Shown: one piece after another, positions 7,694-15,715 of the stretch
How the letters are laid out: each line of letters starts with the position of its first letter
How positions within the stretch are numbered: position 1 is the first letter of the stretch
DNA from: Pararhizobium gei
GTDB lineage: Bacteria > Pseudomonadota > Alphaproteobacteria > Rhizobiales > Rhizobiaceae
DNA length: 64,000 nucleotides
Reading direction: 5' to 3'
Assembly: GCF_029223885.1 (NCBI RefSeq)
Contig: NZ_CP119409.1
Location: forward strand, 2,630,001-2,694,000
Translations under genes and position numbers: made by a program
The notes under the pieces: generated by a model
What the model was told of the DNA's origin: nothing
Database searches by the model: none
What the model saw: only the letters and a program-made list of their open reading frames with translations

Positions 7694-7888
7694 CTATTTG
7701 TTCAGGGGGCAATCTGGAAAGGTGCGGGGTTTGCGGCAGAACGCTTGACCGATGTCGCAGGTCCTGATGTTTTTACAAGCGAGGCATTCCATCGCTCGGA
7801 GCGCCAGTTTCCGCTCCGGCGGGGTGAGCGCTGCGAATTTGGCGAAAAGCATTGCGTTCCGAGTGGCTTGTTCTGTGGAAGGCGTCAT
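7694..7888 (-). CDS. Small Cys-rich protein, paralogue of its neighbour
   Basis: A 64-residue protein with an N-terminal helix (STEQATRNAMLFAKFAALTP) and a C-terminal Cys cluster: CLAC, a Cys six residues later, then further Cys at FCRK and DCPL. The pattern resembles DUF6455-type Cys-rich proteins and could bind a metal, probably zinc; both are inference. It shares its layout with the gene just upstream (STE.A start, LF.KFA..T, C-x2-C, RT.P.CP), so the two arose by tandem duplication. It starts in an ATGA overlap (7885-7888) with that neighbour. Confidence 0.6.
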   Translation of the reverse strand: MTPSTEQATRNAMLFAKFAALTPPERKLALRAMECLACKNIRTCDIGQAFCRKPRTFPDCPLNK

Positions 7889-8094
7889 TGAACCGCCCCC
7901 CTTGTGGAACGCGGGCAGACGGGCAGCGTGCGCAATTCCTCAAGGAATAACTGACCAGCACGACAAGTCGTTTCTGCGCCGCATGAGCGGCAGCACATGA
8001 CCTGCCGGGCGAGAACCTTCTGCGGCTCGGTCATTCTCGCGAATTTGAGGAAAAGCGATGCGGTGAGGACGGCGCGTTCGGTGGAGATGTTCAT
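7885..8094 (-). CDS. Small Cys-rich protein, paralogue of its neighbour
   Basis: A 69-residue paralogue of the 7694-7888 protein. The shared framework is STERAV...LF.KFARMT, then MCCRSC and a further Cys in TTCRAG, and RTLPVCP at the end. Four Cys positions line up between the two copies (the CxxC pair, one Cys 5-6 residues later, and the final Cys before Pro), which suggests a conserved metal site or disulfide framework. It is joined by ATGA overlaps to both flanking genes (8091-8094 upstream, 7885-7888 downstream), so the four-gene operon is probably translated as a unit. Confidence 0.6.
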   Translation of the reverse strand: MNISTERAVLTASLFLKFARMTEPQKVLARQVMCCRSCGAETTCRAGQLFLEELRTLPVCPRSTRGAVQ

Positions 8095-8375
8095 TGCCGT
8101 GCACCCGCGATCAGGGCGTCGAGGTCATTCACCAACATGCGAAAGGCCTCTTGCTCGCCGTCTAAGCCTGTGCCGTTTTCGGTCATCCAAGCGAGCTTGG
8201 CGCGTATCTCAGGAAGCGTCCGGCAGCGGAAGGCCATGATGGCATGGTGCGTAGTGATCTGGCCGATAGGCAACCCTGCGGCATCCGCCTCGTCCACTGC
8301 GGCGCACGCGTCATTATCGGCTTGGATCAGATTGGCGAGGGAGAGCGTGAATTTGGAATGATTGAGCGCGTTCAT
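8091..8375 (-). CDS. Hypothetical small helical protein, 94 aa
   Basis: The frame is open far upstream, but the ATG at 8375 is chosen because it falls in an ATGA overlap (8372-8375) with the stop of the preceding gene and starts a normal-looking protein (MNALNHSKFTLSLANL). It is mostly helical, with a Lys/Arg-Leu-rich middle (RTLPEIRAKLAWM) and an acidic C-terminal helix. Family unknown. Its stop overlaps the start of the Cys-rich gene downstream, again by ATGA. It is the second gene of the leftward operon. Confidence 0.6.
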   Translation of the reverse strand: MNALNHSKFTLSLANLIQADNDACAAVDEADAAGLPIGQITTHHAIMAFRCRTLPEIRAKLAWMTENGTGLDGEQEAFRMLVNDLDALIAGARQ

Positions 8376-8755
8376 GCTGCCACCGCCCTGAGCATATCGG
8401 TGCCGATTGCGTTGCGAGCCGTGATGTCGGCAACCACGAGCGCTAAGGCACGTTCGTTGAACAGGTCGAGGTGGATCCGGTATCGGGTCCATGCCGGATT
8501 GTCGCGCCACATTTCGATATAGTTGCCGTCTCGTTGGCAGCGGAATAGCTCTCCGTCGATGAGGTAAACGCCCTCGCAGACATAGGCATCGACCGGGAGG
8601 CAGATGACGCTGCTGTTGTGCGCGATGTAGGTTGGTGCCATCGTGTCGCTGGTGATGGGGTGGACGAAGGGGGCTGCTTGCCGCGGTCTTCTTGGAATCA
8701 AACGTCTTGGCAGCGCCAGTCTGTCTGTGGGCAGGGCATGGGTGGTCGTTCGCAT
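8372..8755 (-). CDS. Hypothetical protein, first gene of leftward operon, 127 aa
   Basis: ATG at 8755 follows AAAGGA by 10 bases, so it is preferred over the longer frame beginning at 8785. The first 40 residues are Arg/Pro-rich and look unstructured. The rest is compact, with strand-like segments (SSVICLPVDAYVCEGVYLID, then LFRCQRDGNYIEMW) and a C-terminal helix. Three Cys are scattered without a clear motif. No family recognised. It is the first cistron after the promoter at 8826-8798 and overlaps the next gene by ATGA. Confidence 0.55.
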   Translation of the reverse strand: MRTTTHALPTDRLALPRRLIPRRPRQAAPFVHPITSDTMAPTYIAHNSSVICLPVDAYVCEGVYLIDGELFRCQRDGNYIEMWRDNPAWTRYRIHLDLFNERALALVVADITARNAIGTDMLRAVAA

Positions 8756-8797
8756 GGTGGGTGCGTCCTTTGTTGTGCAAATCACGAATACACTCTA

Positions 8798-8826
8798 AGG
8801 GTATTCGAATGCCCCTGGGGTGTCAA
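8798..8826 (-). promoter_or_regulatory. Promoter of the leftward operon
   Basis: On the minus strand TTGACA (8826-8821) is a consensus -35 box and TACCCT (8803-8798) a fair -10 box, with 17 bases between. Transcription would begin near 8790, about 35 bases before the ATG at 8755. Confidence 0.65.
8799..8814. promoter_or_regulatory. Probable repressor operator
   Basis: GGGTATTCGAATGCCC is a 16-base palindrome with one mismatched pair, overlapping the -10 box and spacer of the leftward promoter. A shorter repeat GGTGTCAACACC lies at 8819-8830 across the -35 box. Such sites next to an XRE gene are typical phage-type operators. Binding by the XRE protein from 8863 is inference. Confidence 0.5.
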
Positions 8827-8862
8827 CACCTGACGTGCATTCTTTTATACTTGGGGTGGAAT

Positions 8863-9093
8863 ATGATTACATCAGCGCAGCTTCGCGCAGCTAGGGCGCT
8901 TAAACGGATGGACCAATCGACACTTGCCGAGAAGGCTGGAGTGTCAGTTGAGACTGTAAAACGCCTAGAAAAAATTGAAGGGGCGCTCTTCTCCGCTAAC
9001 GGCAAGACGCTTGCTGCCCTCCAATCCGCCCTTGAGGCGGCCGGTGTGGAATTCATCGACAATGGCGTCCGTCTGCGGGACGGCACGAAGTGA
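8863..9093 (+). CDS. XRE-family HTH transcriptional regulator, 76 aa
   Basis: ATG at 8863 follows a GGGGTGGA ribosome site; a longer frame from 8692 is rejected because its start lies inside the divergent promoter. Residues 2-60 form a Cro/C1-type helix-turn-helix: LRAARALKRMDQSTLAEKAG as helices 1-2, then SVETVKRLE as recognition helix. The C-terminal part (LQSALEAAGVEF) is a short tail typical of small XRE proteins that regulate phage and toxin-antitoxin operons. It is divergent from the leftward operon, shares its promoter region and operator-like palindrome, and overlaps the next gene by four bases (GTGA). Confidence 0.85.
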   Translation: MITSAQLRAARALKRMDQSTLAEKAGVSVETVKRLEKIEGALFSANGKTLAALQSALEAAGVEFIDNGVRLRDGTK

Positions 9094-9728
9094 GCCTGAA
9101 ATACACCATCCGTCTGTATGAGCTTGTTGAAGACAGCTCAATCGAATCGTTGGGTGGTGGGGAAATCACAAGCTATGGCGGCTCCTGCCCTAACGTTGGC
9201 GATACAATCGCCCGCTACGACGTACTGGCTGAAGCTTTTAAGTTTTACAACGTACAGCGCCGAATGTTCATAGACAGTGCCGACAGCGACGAGGGGTGGG
9301 CCATCATAGTGCGGGCCACTGCCGCCTCCTCCCTCATGCTAAACGTCACAGATGAATGGCTAGACGAAACGAAATTCTGGCGTGACGTGGAAGACCAGGA
9401 GCGCCAAGAGAAGCATGACGAAGCCGCGCGAACGCCAGGCACTTTGGAATATTTCACGTGGCAAGCTGAGGAGCGAGCCAAGCATAGGCCGCTGTTCGGC
9501 CTTAACGGTCGCGAGATGGACGTTCTGCGCTACATGGTAAAACATCCACGCCGGAAGCTTATCGATCAGATTCCGCGAGCAGGTCTAAAGACGATGGAAA
9601 AGCTAAGCGCAATTGGTGTTGTCATAAACGGCGGCACAAGCAGCAAGGGCGAGCAGGAATGGTCCATAACGAAGGAAGGTCGTGCAGAACTCAAGCGGTT
9701 TGAGAAATGGGACAATTGGGGGAAATGA
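9090..9728 (+). CDS. Hypothetical protein with winged-helix-like C-terminus
   Basis: GTG at 9090 overlaps the stop of the XRE gene (GTGA), so the two are translated together. The 212-residue protein is unrecognised. Its first 85 residues look mostly strand-rich (YTIRLYELVED, then GWAIIVRATAAS); residues 88-130 are acidic and helical; residues 145-205 resemble a winged helix-turn-helix (NGREMDVLRYMVKHP, KTMEKLSAIGVV, EWSITKEGRAEL). A DNA-binding partner of the XRE regulator or the effector of a two-gene unit are both possible; nothing in the sequence settles which. Confidence 0.6.
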   Translation: MSLKYTIRLYELVEDSSIESLGGGEITSYGGSCPNVGDTIARYDVLAEAFKFYNVQRRMFIDSADSDEGWAIIVRATAASSLMLNVTDEWLDETKFWRDVEDQERQEKHDEAARTPGTLEYFTWQAEERAKHRPLFGLNGREMDVLRYMVKHPRRKLIDQIPRAGLKTMEKLSAIGVVINGGTSSKGEQEWSITKEGRAELKRFEKWDNWGK

Positions 9729-9881
9729 GCTCGACGTGGGGGCGGCCGAATCTTTTCTTAAAATTACCTCGAATCGAGAGAGAAAAGATAGAAAAAATAT
9801 CAATCGGGGGGTACTAGGCGGAGGACGTTGCGCAAGGCGGTTTAATGCAGACAACATCAATGAAATCCGCAAAGTAATGCG

Positions 9882-10805
9882 TCAGAGCTTCACTCGCTTT
9901 ATGTGCAAATTGGTCAATGGGTCGGTTTTTTGCCTTAGACGCAGACGATATTCATCCAACTGAGGCCCGATATAAATAATCGGAAAAGCTTTGTCCAGAA
10001 TCTCTCCTTCGAAGCGGACTGCACATATTCCGACTAGGCGTTCGCTCCCTGTAACGGATGTCCACTCTTCTTGCCAACGTTTCATCACTGTCTCGGCATC
10101 GGCAACTTCGTGCTTTGCAAGTTCTTTAACGGAACTGTGAATGTCACAAATGTCTGCAAAATATGTACGTACCGCAGATTTTAGGCTAACTGTGCCGCCG
10201 CGATCTGCAACTTCTGATCTAATTGCTGTCTTAAATTTGTCGTCAACCACTTTAGAGACGTCAAAAGTGAATTCCGTCTCATATGTAATCTCTGACATTT
10301 CTTTATTCATATTTCCGCCGTACTTTGAACTATGGACAGGGAAGGAGCGGTGCTGCGAGTAGTTTCTAACTGCTTCCATGAAGCGGTATTCGAAACTTGT
10401 GTCGTACTTGTCGGACTTTAAAGATTTGGCCTTTTCCAGCGCTTTGTCGCTGCCGGTTATCTCTCGAAAATGGCTGCCCATCGTGTCCTGATACATTCGG
10501 ATAGAGGAGAGCAGCAAAGATGTAACCCGGCCGAATTCCGCTCCTACTCCGCGGATGCCTGGAATGTCGATCTGGCGACCGAGAAGCGTGTCGAGGGTCG
10601 CCTCATGTATGAATTGCTCCACCGTTTTATAGCTTTCGCTTACGGCAAAAAACTTCTCTTCAAAAGATGTCATTTCAGTCAGAACATATCGAGCGTTTTT
10701 TAAAGCTTCATATTCCTCCAGGGAAATATCGATGAAATCCTGCTTACCCAACGCGTGTCGCCAAATCCTAAAACCATCTTCATTCACACTGCGGCTCCTT
10801 TGCAT
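9882..10805 (-). CDS. AT-rich orphan protein with HEPN-like R-x4-H motif
   Basis: A 307-residue, mostly helical protein. The DNA is clearly richer in A+T than its neighbours, a sign of transfer. Residues 141-152 read RFMEAVRNYSQH; the R147-N148-x3-H152 core matches the R-x4-6-H signature of HEPN RNases, where a polar residue usually follows the Arg. No other catalytic motif is visible. HEPN proteins often act as toxins or antiphage effectors that cut RNA. No antitoxin is evident next door, so a solo defence role is inference. Start ATG at 10805 lacks a strong ribosome site, so the true start might lie downstream. Confidence 0.65.
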   Translation of the reverse strand: MQRSRSVNEDGFRIWRHALGKQDFIDISLEEYEALKNARYVLTEMTSFEEKFFAVSESYKTVEQFIHEATLDTLLGRQIDIPGIRGVGAEFGRVTSLLLSSIRMYQDTMGSHFREITGSDKALEKAKSLKSDKYDTSFEYRFMEAVRNYSQHRSFPVHSSKYGGNMNKEMSEITYETEFTFDVSKVVDDKFKTAIRSEVADRGGTVSLKSAVRTYFADICDIHSSVKELAKHEVADAETVMKRWQEEWTSVTGSERLVGICAVRFEGEILDKAFPIIYIGPQLDEYRLRLRQKTDPLTNLHIKRVKL

Positions 10806-11047
10806 GGGTACCTACCCCGCATCTCGTGTTGCATCGACCGGTACAACAAAAAGTACAACACGACCCCGCAATCCCCTGCCCTGCGGCCTAGTCCGTCCAG
10901 TCGATCATCGGTGCAACGGCGAAGACGGGAGCCTTGAAATATCCGGTATTTTTTTCTGGTACAGGCTCTTGCAGCAAGTTCTTCTCCGTATTTTTGATGC
11001 TCATTTTGGACCAACTCCAATAATCCAGCAATATCCGTGGATCAAAT
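10806..11047. other. Island-edge stretch without gene
   Basis: I see no convincing gene here. Several short frames on both strands have no plausible start or domain. The stretch lies between the AT-rich orphan gene and an integrase scrap and is likely rearranged island DNA. Confidence 0.5.
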
Positions 11048-11185
11048 TGGGAAGCGATCAGTGCGCACAAGCGAAAGGACGGCAGTGTGGTCTACCGGGC
11101 GCGAGTGCCGATTATGCAGGATGGTGTGCCTTATCACGAGACGGAAACGTTTGACAGACGCCCCGCGGAGGCGGCTTGGCTCAAA
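11048..11185 (+). pseudogene. Truncated tyrosine integrase N-terminal fragment
   Basis: In the frame of the codons at 11060-11185 the translation runs ISAHKRKDGSVVYRARVP and then MQDGVPYHETETFDRRP and AAWLKNTR. This matches the arm-type DNA-binding domain at the N-terminus of many rhizobial phage integrases (a KRKDG turn, a YRARV strand, then a TFDRR and AWL helix). After about residue 45 the similarity stops, the rest of the frame is unlike an integrase, and no core or catalytic domain follows. The frame is open upstream only to a stop at 11021-11023 with no good start. It is read as the broken end of an integrated element. Confidence 0.5.
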
Positions 11186-11412
11186 AACACGCGAACGGGA
11201 ACTTTCCAGATCAGGACAGTCGTTAAAGCCGTGCTCCCAAGCATGCGCGTCGGGTCGCCCGCTGGTGCCAGAACCGCCCATTTGACACTGCTACGATACC
11301 CTCAGGTGAGCGGAGTAGACGCGTTTGTCAGCCGACGCGAGTTGCGAACCTTGCCGGGAGTTGGGTATCAACATCAGCAGGGCGGTGCCGTTCCGTCAAG
11401 AGGATATGAATT

Positions 11413-12528
11413 GTGGTTACAAACACCAGAGATTGCGCCGTTGTGATCCAGCATCTGACACGTCGCTTCGGATCGGCGGCCGCGGTGGCCGATGTTTCCC
11501 TGTCCGTAGACAAAGGCGAGATTATTTGCCTCGTCGGTCAATCCGGCTGTGGCAAATCAACCTTGCTCAGACTGATCGCCGGGGTAGACACGCCTGATAC
11601 GGGTAGAATATTGCTTCATGGCAGGGAAGTGTCGGGACCGGCGACATTTGTTGAGCCCGAAGCTCGCCGCATCGGCTTTGTTTTCCAGGATTATGCCCTG
11701 TTCCCACATCTAACCGTGGAACAGAACATCCTCTTCGGCCTGAAGCGTCGCAACAGGGCCGAGGCCGCCAGGAGGACATCCGACGCTATTCAACTGATCG
11801 GGATAGCCCATCTGGCGGACCGCTTTCCCCATATGCTGTCCGGTGGCGAGCAACAGCGCGTGGCGCTGACACGGGCCCTTGCGCCGCAGCCTGATCTCCT
11901 GCTGATGGACGAGCCCTTCTCCAATCTCGACCAAGGCCTCAGAGATAGGGTTCGCAACGACACGCTTTCACTGCTCAAATCGCTTGGCACGACCGTGATC
12001 CTGGTCACTCATGATCCACAGGAAGCCCTGTCGGCAGGCGACCGGGTTGTTCTTATGCGCGCCGGCGAGATAGTGCAGATTGGCTCGGGCTACGACCTGC
12101 ATGACCGGCCTGCAAGTCCCTACGCCGCGGAATTCTTCTGCGATTTCAACAAGGTGTCCGGCATTGCCAGGGCGGACCGAATCGAAACGCCGATCGGCAG
12201 TTTTCCGCATCCGCTGCAGTTGAAGGAGGGCCAGCGATCGGTGGTTTATATCCGTCCCCAGGGGATTTCGATTTCGCCGGACAAGGGCAATATTCCAGGT
12301 GCGATCGAGGCGCGGAGCTTTCATGGCGAATTCGAGCAGTTTCTCGTCCGCGTCGCCAGCCTCGAAGCGCCGCTACGCGTGAAAACGACGCGCCGACTGC
12401 CGGAAAGCACGCGCTCGGTGCAGCTTTCCATTGGCGATGAAGGGGTATTGTTCTTCCCGGAAGCATCCAGGAATTGGATTTCCACAACAGATAGCGATCA
12501 AGATTCCGTGATACGAACGCTGAGATGA
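11413..12528 (+). CDS. fbpC: Fe(III) ABC transporter ATP-binding protein
   Basis: Powers import of ferric iron across the inner membrane by hydrolysing ATP. GTG at 11413 follows AGAGGA by 8 bases. Walker A is GQSGCGKST (about residues 43-51), the signature motif LSGGEQQR (near 143-150) and Walker B LLLMDEPFSN (near 162-171), with the switch His in LVTHD. Residues about 250-370 form the C-terminal regulatory domain of FbpC/PotA-type ATPases. 371 aa is normal. The binding protein and permease genes follow on the same strand. Its 5' region lies directly beside the island scar, so its promoter may have been changed by that insertion. Confidence 0.9.
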   Translation: MVTNTRDCAVVIQHLTRRFGSAAAVADVSLSVDKGEIICLVGQSGCGKSTLLRLIAGVDTPDTGRILLHGREVSGPATFVEPEARRIGFVFQDYALFPHLTVEQNILFGLKRRNRAEAARRTSDAIQLIGIAHLADRFPHMLSGGEQQRVALTRALAPQPDLLLMDEPFSNLDQGLRDRVRNDTLSLLKSLGTTVILVTHDPQEALSAGDRVVLMRAGEIVQIGSGYDLHDRPASPYAAEFFCDFNKVSGIARADRIETPIGSFPHPLQLKEGQRSVVYIRPQGISISPDKGNIPGAIEARSFHGEFEQFLVRVASLEAPLRVKTTRRLPESTRSVQLSIGDEGVLFFPEASRNWISTTDSDQDSVIRTLR

Positions 12529-12593
12529 AGTAAGAACTTGACGAAATCAGTCATGAAATGCTGCTAGCAAGGCGTATTCAATTGGAGGGACAT

Positions 12594-13616
12594 ATGAAAA
12601 AATACGCCATCACGACGACCACATTTCTCGCCACTTCGCTTCTGCTGGGCGCTGTTGCGGCCTCTGCCGCAGAGATCAATATCTACACGACCCGCGAACC
12701 CGGCCTGATCCAGCCGTTGCTCGACGCCTTCACCAAATCGACTGGCACGACGGTCAACACCGTGTTCCTGAAGGATGGCCTGGCCGAACGCGTCGCCACC
12801 GAAGGCGCAAGCTCGCCTGCAGACATCCTGATGACTGTCGATGCCGGAAACCTTGTCGACCTCACGGAAAAGGGCGTGACCCAGCCCATTGAATCCGACG
12901 TGCTGAAAGCCGCTATCCCGGCCGAACTTCGCGACCCCGCCGGCAACTGGTTCGGCCTTTCGATGCGCGCTCGCGTGCTCTACGCCGCGAAGGATCTCGA
13001 CCTCGCCGCCTTCAACTACGAAGATCTGGCCGATCCCGATTGGAAGGGCAAGGTATGCATACGCTCTGGCCAACATCCCTACAACACCGCGCTGTTTGCC
13101 GACTACATCGCCCATTACGGCGTTGAGGAAACCGAGACGTGGCTGACCGGCGTCAAGGCGAACCTGGCACGCAAGGCCGGCGGCGGCGATCGTGATGGCG
13201 CCAAAGATATCCTTGGCGGCATCTGCGATATCGCCATCGCGAATTCGTATTATGTCGGACTGATGCGCTCCGGCAAGGGCGGCGAAGACCAGGTTAAGTG
13301 GGGCGAGGCCATCAAGGTTATCCTCCCGACCTTCAAGGATGGCGGCACCCAGGTGAATATCAGCGGTGCGGCCGTTGCCAAGCATTCGCCAAACAAGGCC
13401 GAAGCCGTCAAGCTCCTGGAATATCTCGTCTCCGACGAAGCCCAGAAAATCTATGCCGAAGCCAATTTCGAATATCCGGTCAAGGCGGGCGTTGCTGCCG
13501 ATCCGATCATCGCCTCCTTCGGTGCGCTGAAGATCGACTCCAAGCCGTTGGCTGAAATCGTTGGCCACCGCAAGGACGCAAGCGTGCTTGTCGACAAGGT
13601 AGGCTTCGACAACTAA
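12594..13616 (+). CDS. fbpA: Fe(III) ABC transporter periplasmic binding protein
   Basis: Binds ferric iron in the periplasm and hands it to the permease. ATG at 12594 is chosen (GGAGG at 12584-12588 upstream); the frame is open further, but a signal peptide begins here (MKKYAITTTTFLATSLLLGA, cleavage after ASA). The mature protein begins EINIYTTREPGL, typical of FbpA/IdiA/FutA proteins. The paired Tyr in NSYYVGLM are expected iron ligands. 340 aa is standard. It lies 65 bases after the ATPase and 51 bases before the permease, forming an operon. Confidence 0.9.
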   Translation: MKKYAITTTTFLATSLLLGAVAASAAEINIYTTREPGLIQPLLDAFTKSTGTTVNTVFLKDGLAERVATEGASSPADILMTVDAGNLVDLTEKGVTQPIESDVLKAAIPAELRDPAGNWFGLSMRARVLYAAKDLDLAAFNYEDLADPDWKGKVCIRSGQHPYNTALFADYIAHYGVEETETWLTGVKANLARKAGGGDRDGAKDILGGICDIAIANSYYVGLMRSGKGGEDQVKWGEAIKVILPTFKDGGTQVNISGAAVAKHSPNKAEAVKLLEYLVSDEAQKIYAEANFEYPVKAGVAADPIIASFGALKIDSKPLAEIVGHRKDASVLVDKVGFDN

Positions 13617-13667
13617 GACACGGAACGGCGCCGCGACCCCGCGAGCGCCTTTTCCCAAGGCCTGCCG

Positions 13668-15341
13668 GTGCCGGACGTGATTTCCCATATTGCTGCGATT
13701 TCCAAGCCTCGCCGACGTGACGTCAGTCTATGGCTGATCACCTCCGGCGTCGTCGCGTTGTTGGTCGCCCTGCCCGTCGGCGCGCTGGTCCTGCAGGCGA
13801 TCCAGGGCTCGCCCGGCCTCTGGACCCATCTGATTTCCACCATCCTGCCGGTCGCCTTGGTCGATACGCTCATCCTGCTCTGTGGTGTTGGCGCGGTGAC
13901 GGCGATCGTCGGCACGATGACGGCCTGGCTGGTGACCGCCTACAGCTTTCCCGGTCGGCGTTTGCTGGAATGGGCGCTTTTGCTGCCGCTGGCCGTTCCC
14001 ACCTACATCATCGCCTATGCCTATCTCGATATCCTGCACCCGATCGGCTCGGTTCAGGCGGCGATCCGATGGCTGCTTGGCTATTCCAGCCCGCGGGAAT
14101 TTCGCCTGCCGGATGTGCGCTCGATGACCGGCTGTATCCTGCTGCTCGGCTTTGTTCTTTATCCCTATGTCTACATCCCGACTCGGGCGATGTTCATGAC
14201 GCAATCGGCCAATCTCATCGATGCGGCACGAACCCTCGGGGTGTCCCGGCGCGCCATTTTCTGGACTGTGGTCCTGCCGCTGGCACGCCCGGCGGTCGCA
14301 GTCGGCGTCAGTCTGGCATTGATGGAAACCCTGAACGATGTGGGAGCCGCCGAGTTTCTCGGCGTGCGCACGCTCACCGTCTCGATCTACACGACCTGGA
14401 TCACCCGCACCGATCTACCCGGTGCCTCGCAGATAGCGCTGGCGCTGCTGCTGATCGTCGTTGCGCTGGTGGCAACAGAACGCTGGGCAAGGCGAGAACA
14501 GCGGTATTCGGCCAACGCGCAGCGTAATCGGGGCTTCGAACCACGCCGCGTCGGCGGAAGCAGGGGCATGCTGCTGCTGTTGATTGGTTTCGCTCCAATC
14601 CTGATCGGCTTTATCGGCCCAGCAATCTATCTTGCCAACGAAACGTGGACGCGCATACAGTTCGCCGGCGTGTCGCCCCGGCTGATCAGCGAGGCCGCGA
14701 GCACGATCGGCCTGGCCACGGGAGCGACGATTCTTACCGTCGTTTTCGGAATCGTTACCGCCTATGCCATCCGCCTCCGTCCGGGTGCACTCTCCACGTG
14801 GTTCTATCGCCTGGCGACGATGGGTTACGCTGCCCCCGGCACTGTGGTCGCCATCGGTGTCCTGATCCTGCTGGCCAGCCTTGATCGCTTCATCGACCGG
14901 ACAGCGATCGAATGGTTCGGCGTTTCCACAGGCCTCGTGTTCATGGGATCGGGAGCGGCGCTCCTCTACGCCTATGCGGTGCGGTTCCTCGCCATTTCGG
15001 CGGGCGGCGTCGATGCCGGCCTTTCACGCATTCCCCTCTCCCTGGATCAAGCATCACGGACGCTCGGCCAAACCGCTAGCGGCACGCTCCGCTACATCCA
15101 CCTGCCAATGTCGAAGGCGGCGATCACCGCGGCCGCTCTGCTGGTCTTCGTGGACTGTGTCAAGGAACTGCCCGCCACACTGCTATTGCGACCGTTGAAC
15201 ATTGAGACATTCGCCACCCATCTCTATGGCGAATCAGCTCGCGGGACCTATGAAGAGGCCTCGGTGGTAGCCCTTGCCATCGTCCTGATCGGTATCATTC
15301 CCGTCGTTTTACTCTCCCATGTCGGCCGCGCGAAATGGTGA
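13668..15341 (+). CDS. fbpB: Fe(III) ABC transporter fused permease
   Basis: The membrane channel of the iron importer. GTG at 13668 has AAGG 7 bases upstream; no ATG is well placed. 557 residues with about twelve membrane segments make two permease halves fused in one chain, the usual form in this family. Each half has an EAA-type loop that contacts the ATPase: AARTLGVSRRAIFWTVVLPL (residues about 185-204) and ASRTLGQTASGTLRYIHLP (about 463-481). It ends the operon; no sharp terminator is seen right after it. Confidence 0.88.
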   Translation: MPDVISHIAAISKPRRRDVSLWLITSGVVALLVALPVGALVLQAIQGSPGLWTHLISTILPVALVDTLILLCGVGAVTAIVGTMTAWLVTAYSFPGRRLLEWALLLPLAVPTYIIAYAYLDILHPIGSVQAAIRWLLGYSSPREFRLPDVRSMTGCILLLGFVLYPYVYIPTRAMFMTQSANLIDAARTLGVSRRAIFWTVVLPLARPAVAVGVSLALMETLNDVGAAEFLGVRTLTVSIYTTWITRTDLPGASQIALALLLIVVALVATERWARREQRYSANAQRNRGFEPRRVGGSRGMLLLLIGFAPILIGFIGPAIYLANETWTRIQFAGVSPRLISEAASTIGLATGATILTVVFGIVTAYAIRLRPGALSTWFYRLATMGYAAPGTVVAIGVLILLASLDRFIDRTAIEWFGVSTGLVFMGSGAALLYAYAVRFLAISAGGVDAGLSRIPLSLDQASRTLGQTASGTLRYIHLPMSKAAITAAALLVFVDCVKELPATLLLRPLNIETFATHLYGESARGTYEEASVVALAIVLIGIIPVVLLSHVGRAKW

Positions 15342-15681
15342 TTGCATCGGGCGCTCCGATCTTGTCGGTTCAGCGGGTCGGTAAGAATAAGCGCCGCACA
15401 GGGGCAAAAGGCATTGACGTCGATGAGAGAACATATTTTCCGCTCACGCTTCCAGCCCAACTGGAGCCACTCCGGTTGCGAGGGGCGACTGCCGCCCTCG
15501 CCGTCAGGCTTGATGCTATTGACGGCCCCTGATCGTCATTCGGCGGCAGGCGGCCGCAGCAGAGGCTTTCTTTAGCCATTCCAAAGAAAGGCGGTGCTCT
15601 GTCGTCTCGTGAGAAACAAGACCTCTGACGGGAAGAATGGGCCGGGCCTCTCACACATCTTGAGAGATAGGACGTGGGTCC
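15342..15681. other. Gene-free stretch after fbpB
   Basis: Several short frames overlap here on both strands, but none has a ribosome site with a recognisable product. It ends at the T tract of the minus-strand sRNA terminator. Confidence 0.5.
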
Positions 15682-15715
15682 AAAAAAACGGCCTGCTCAG
15701 GTGTAGAGCAGGCCG
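15682..15715 (-). terminator. Rho-independent terminator of the sRNA
   Basis: CGGCCTGCTC (15715-15706 on the minus strand) pairs perfectly with GAGCAGGCCG (15698-15689) and is followed by seven Ts (15688-15682). It is one of the strongest terminators in the window, yet no protein gene lies immediately upstream of it, which is why an RNA gene is proposed. Confidence 0.85.

Noticed and set aside
8863..9728. Type II toxin-antitoxin pair from XRE gene and its coupled partner
   Set aside because: The partner lacks toxin motifs of known families and carries a winged-helix-like end instead; the better reading is a regulator plus unknown protein.
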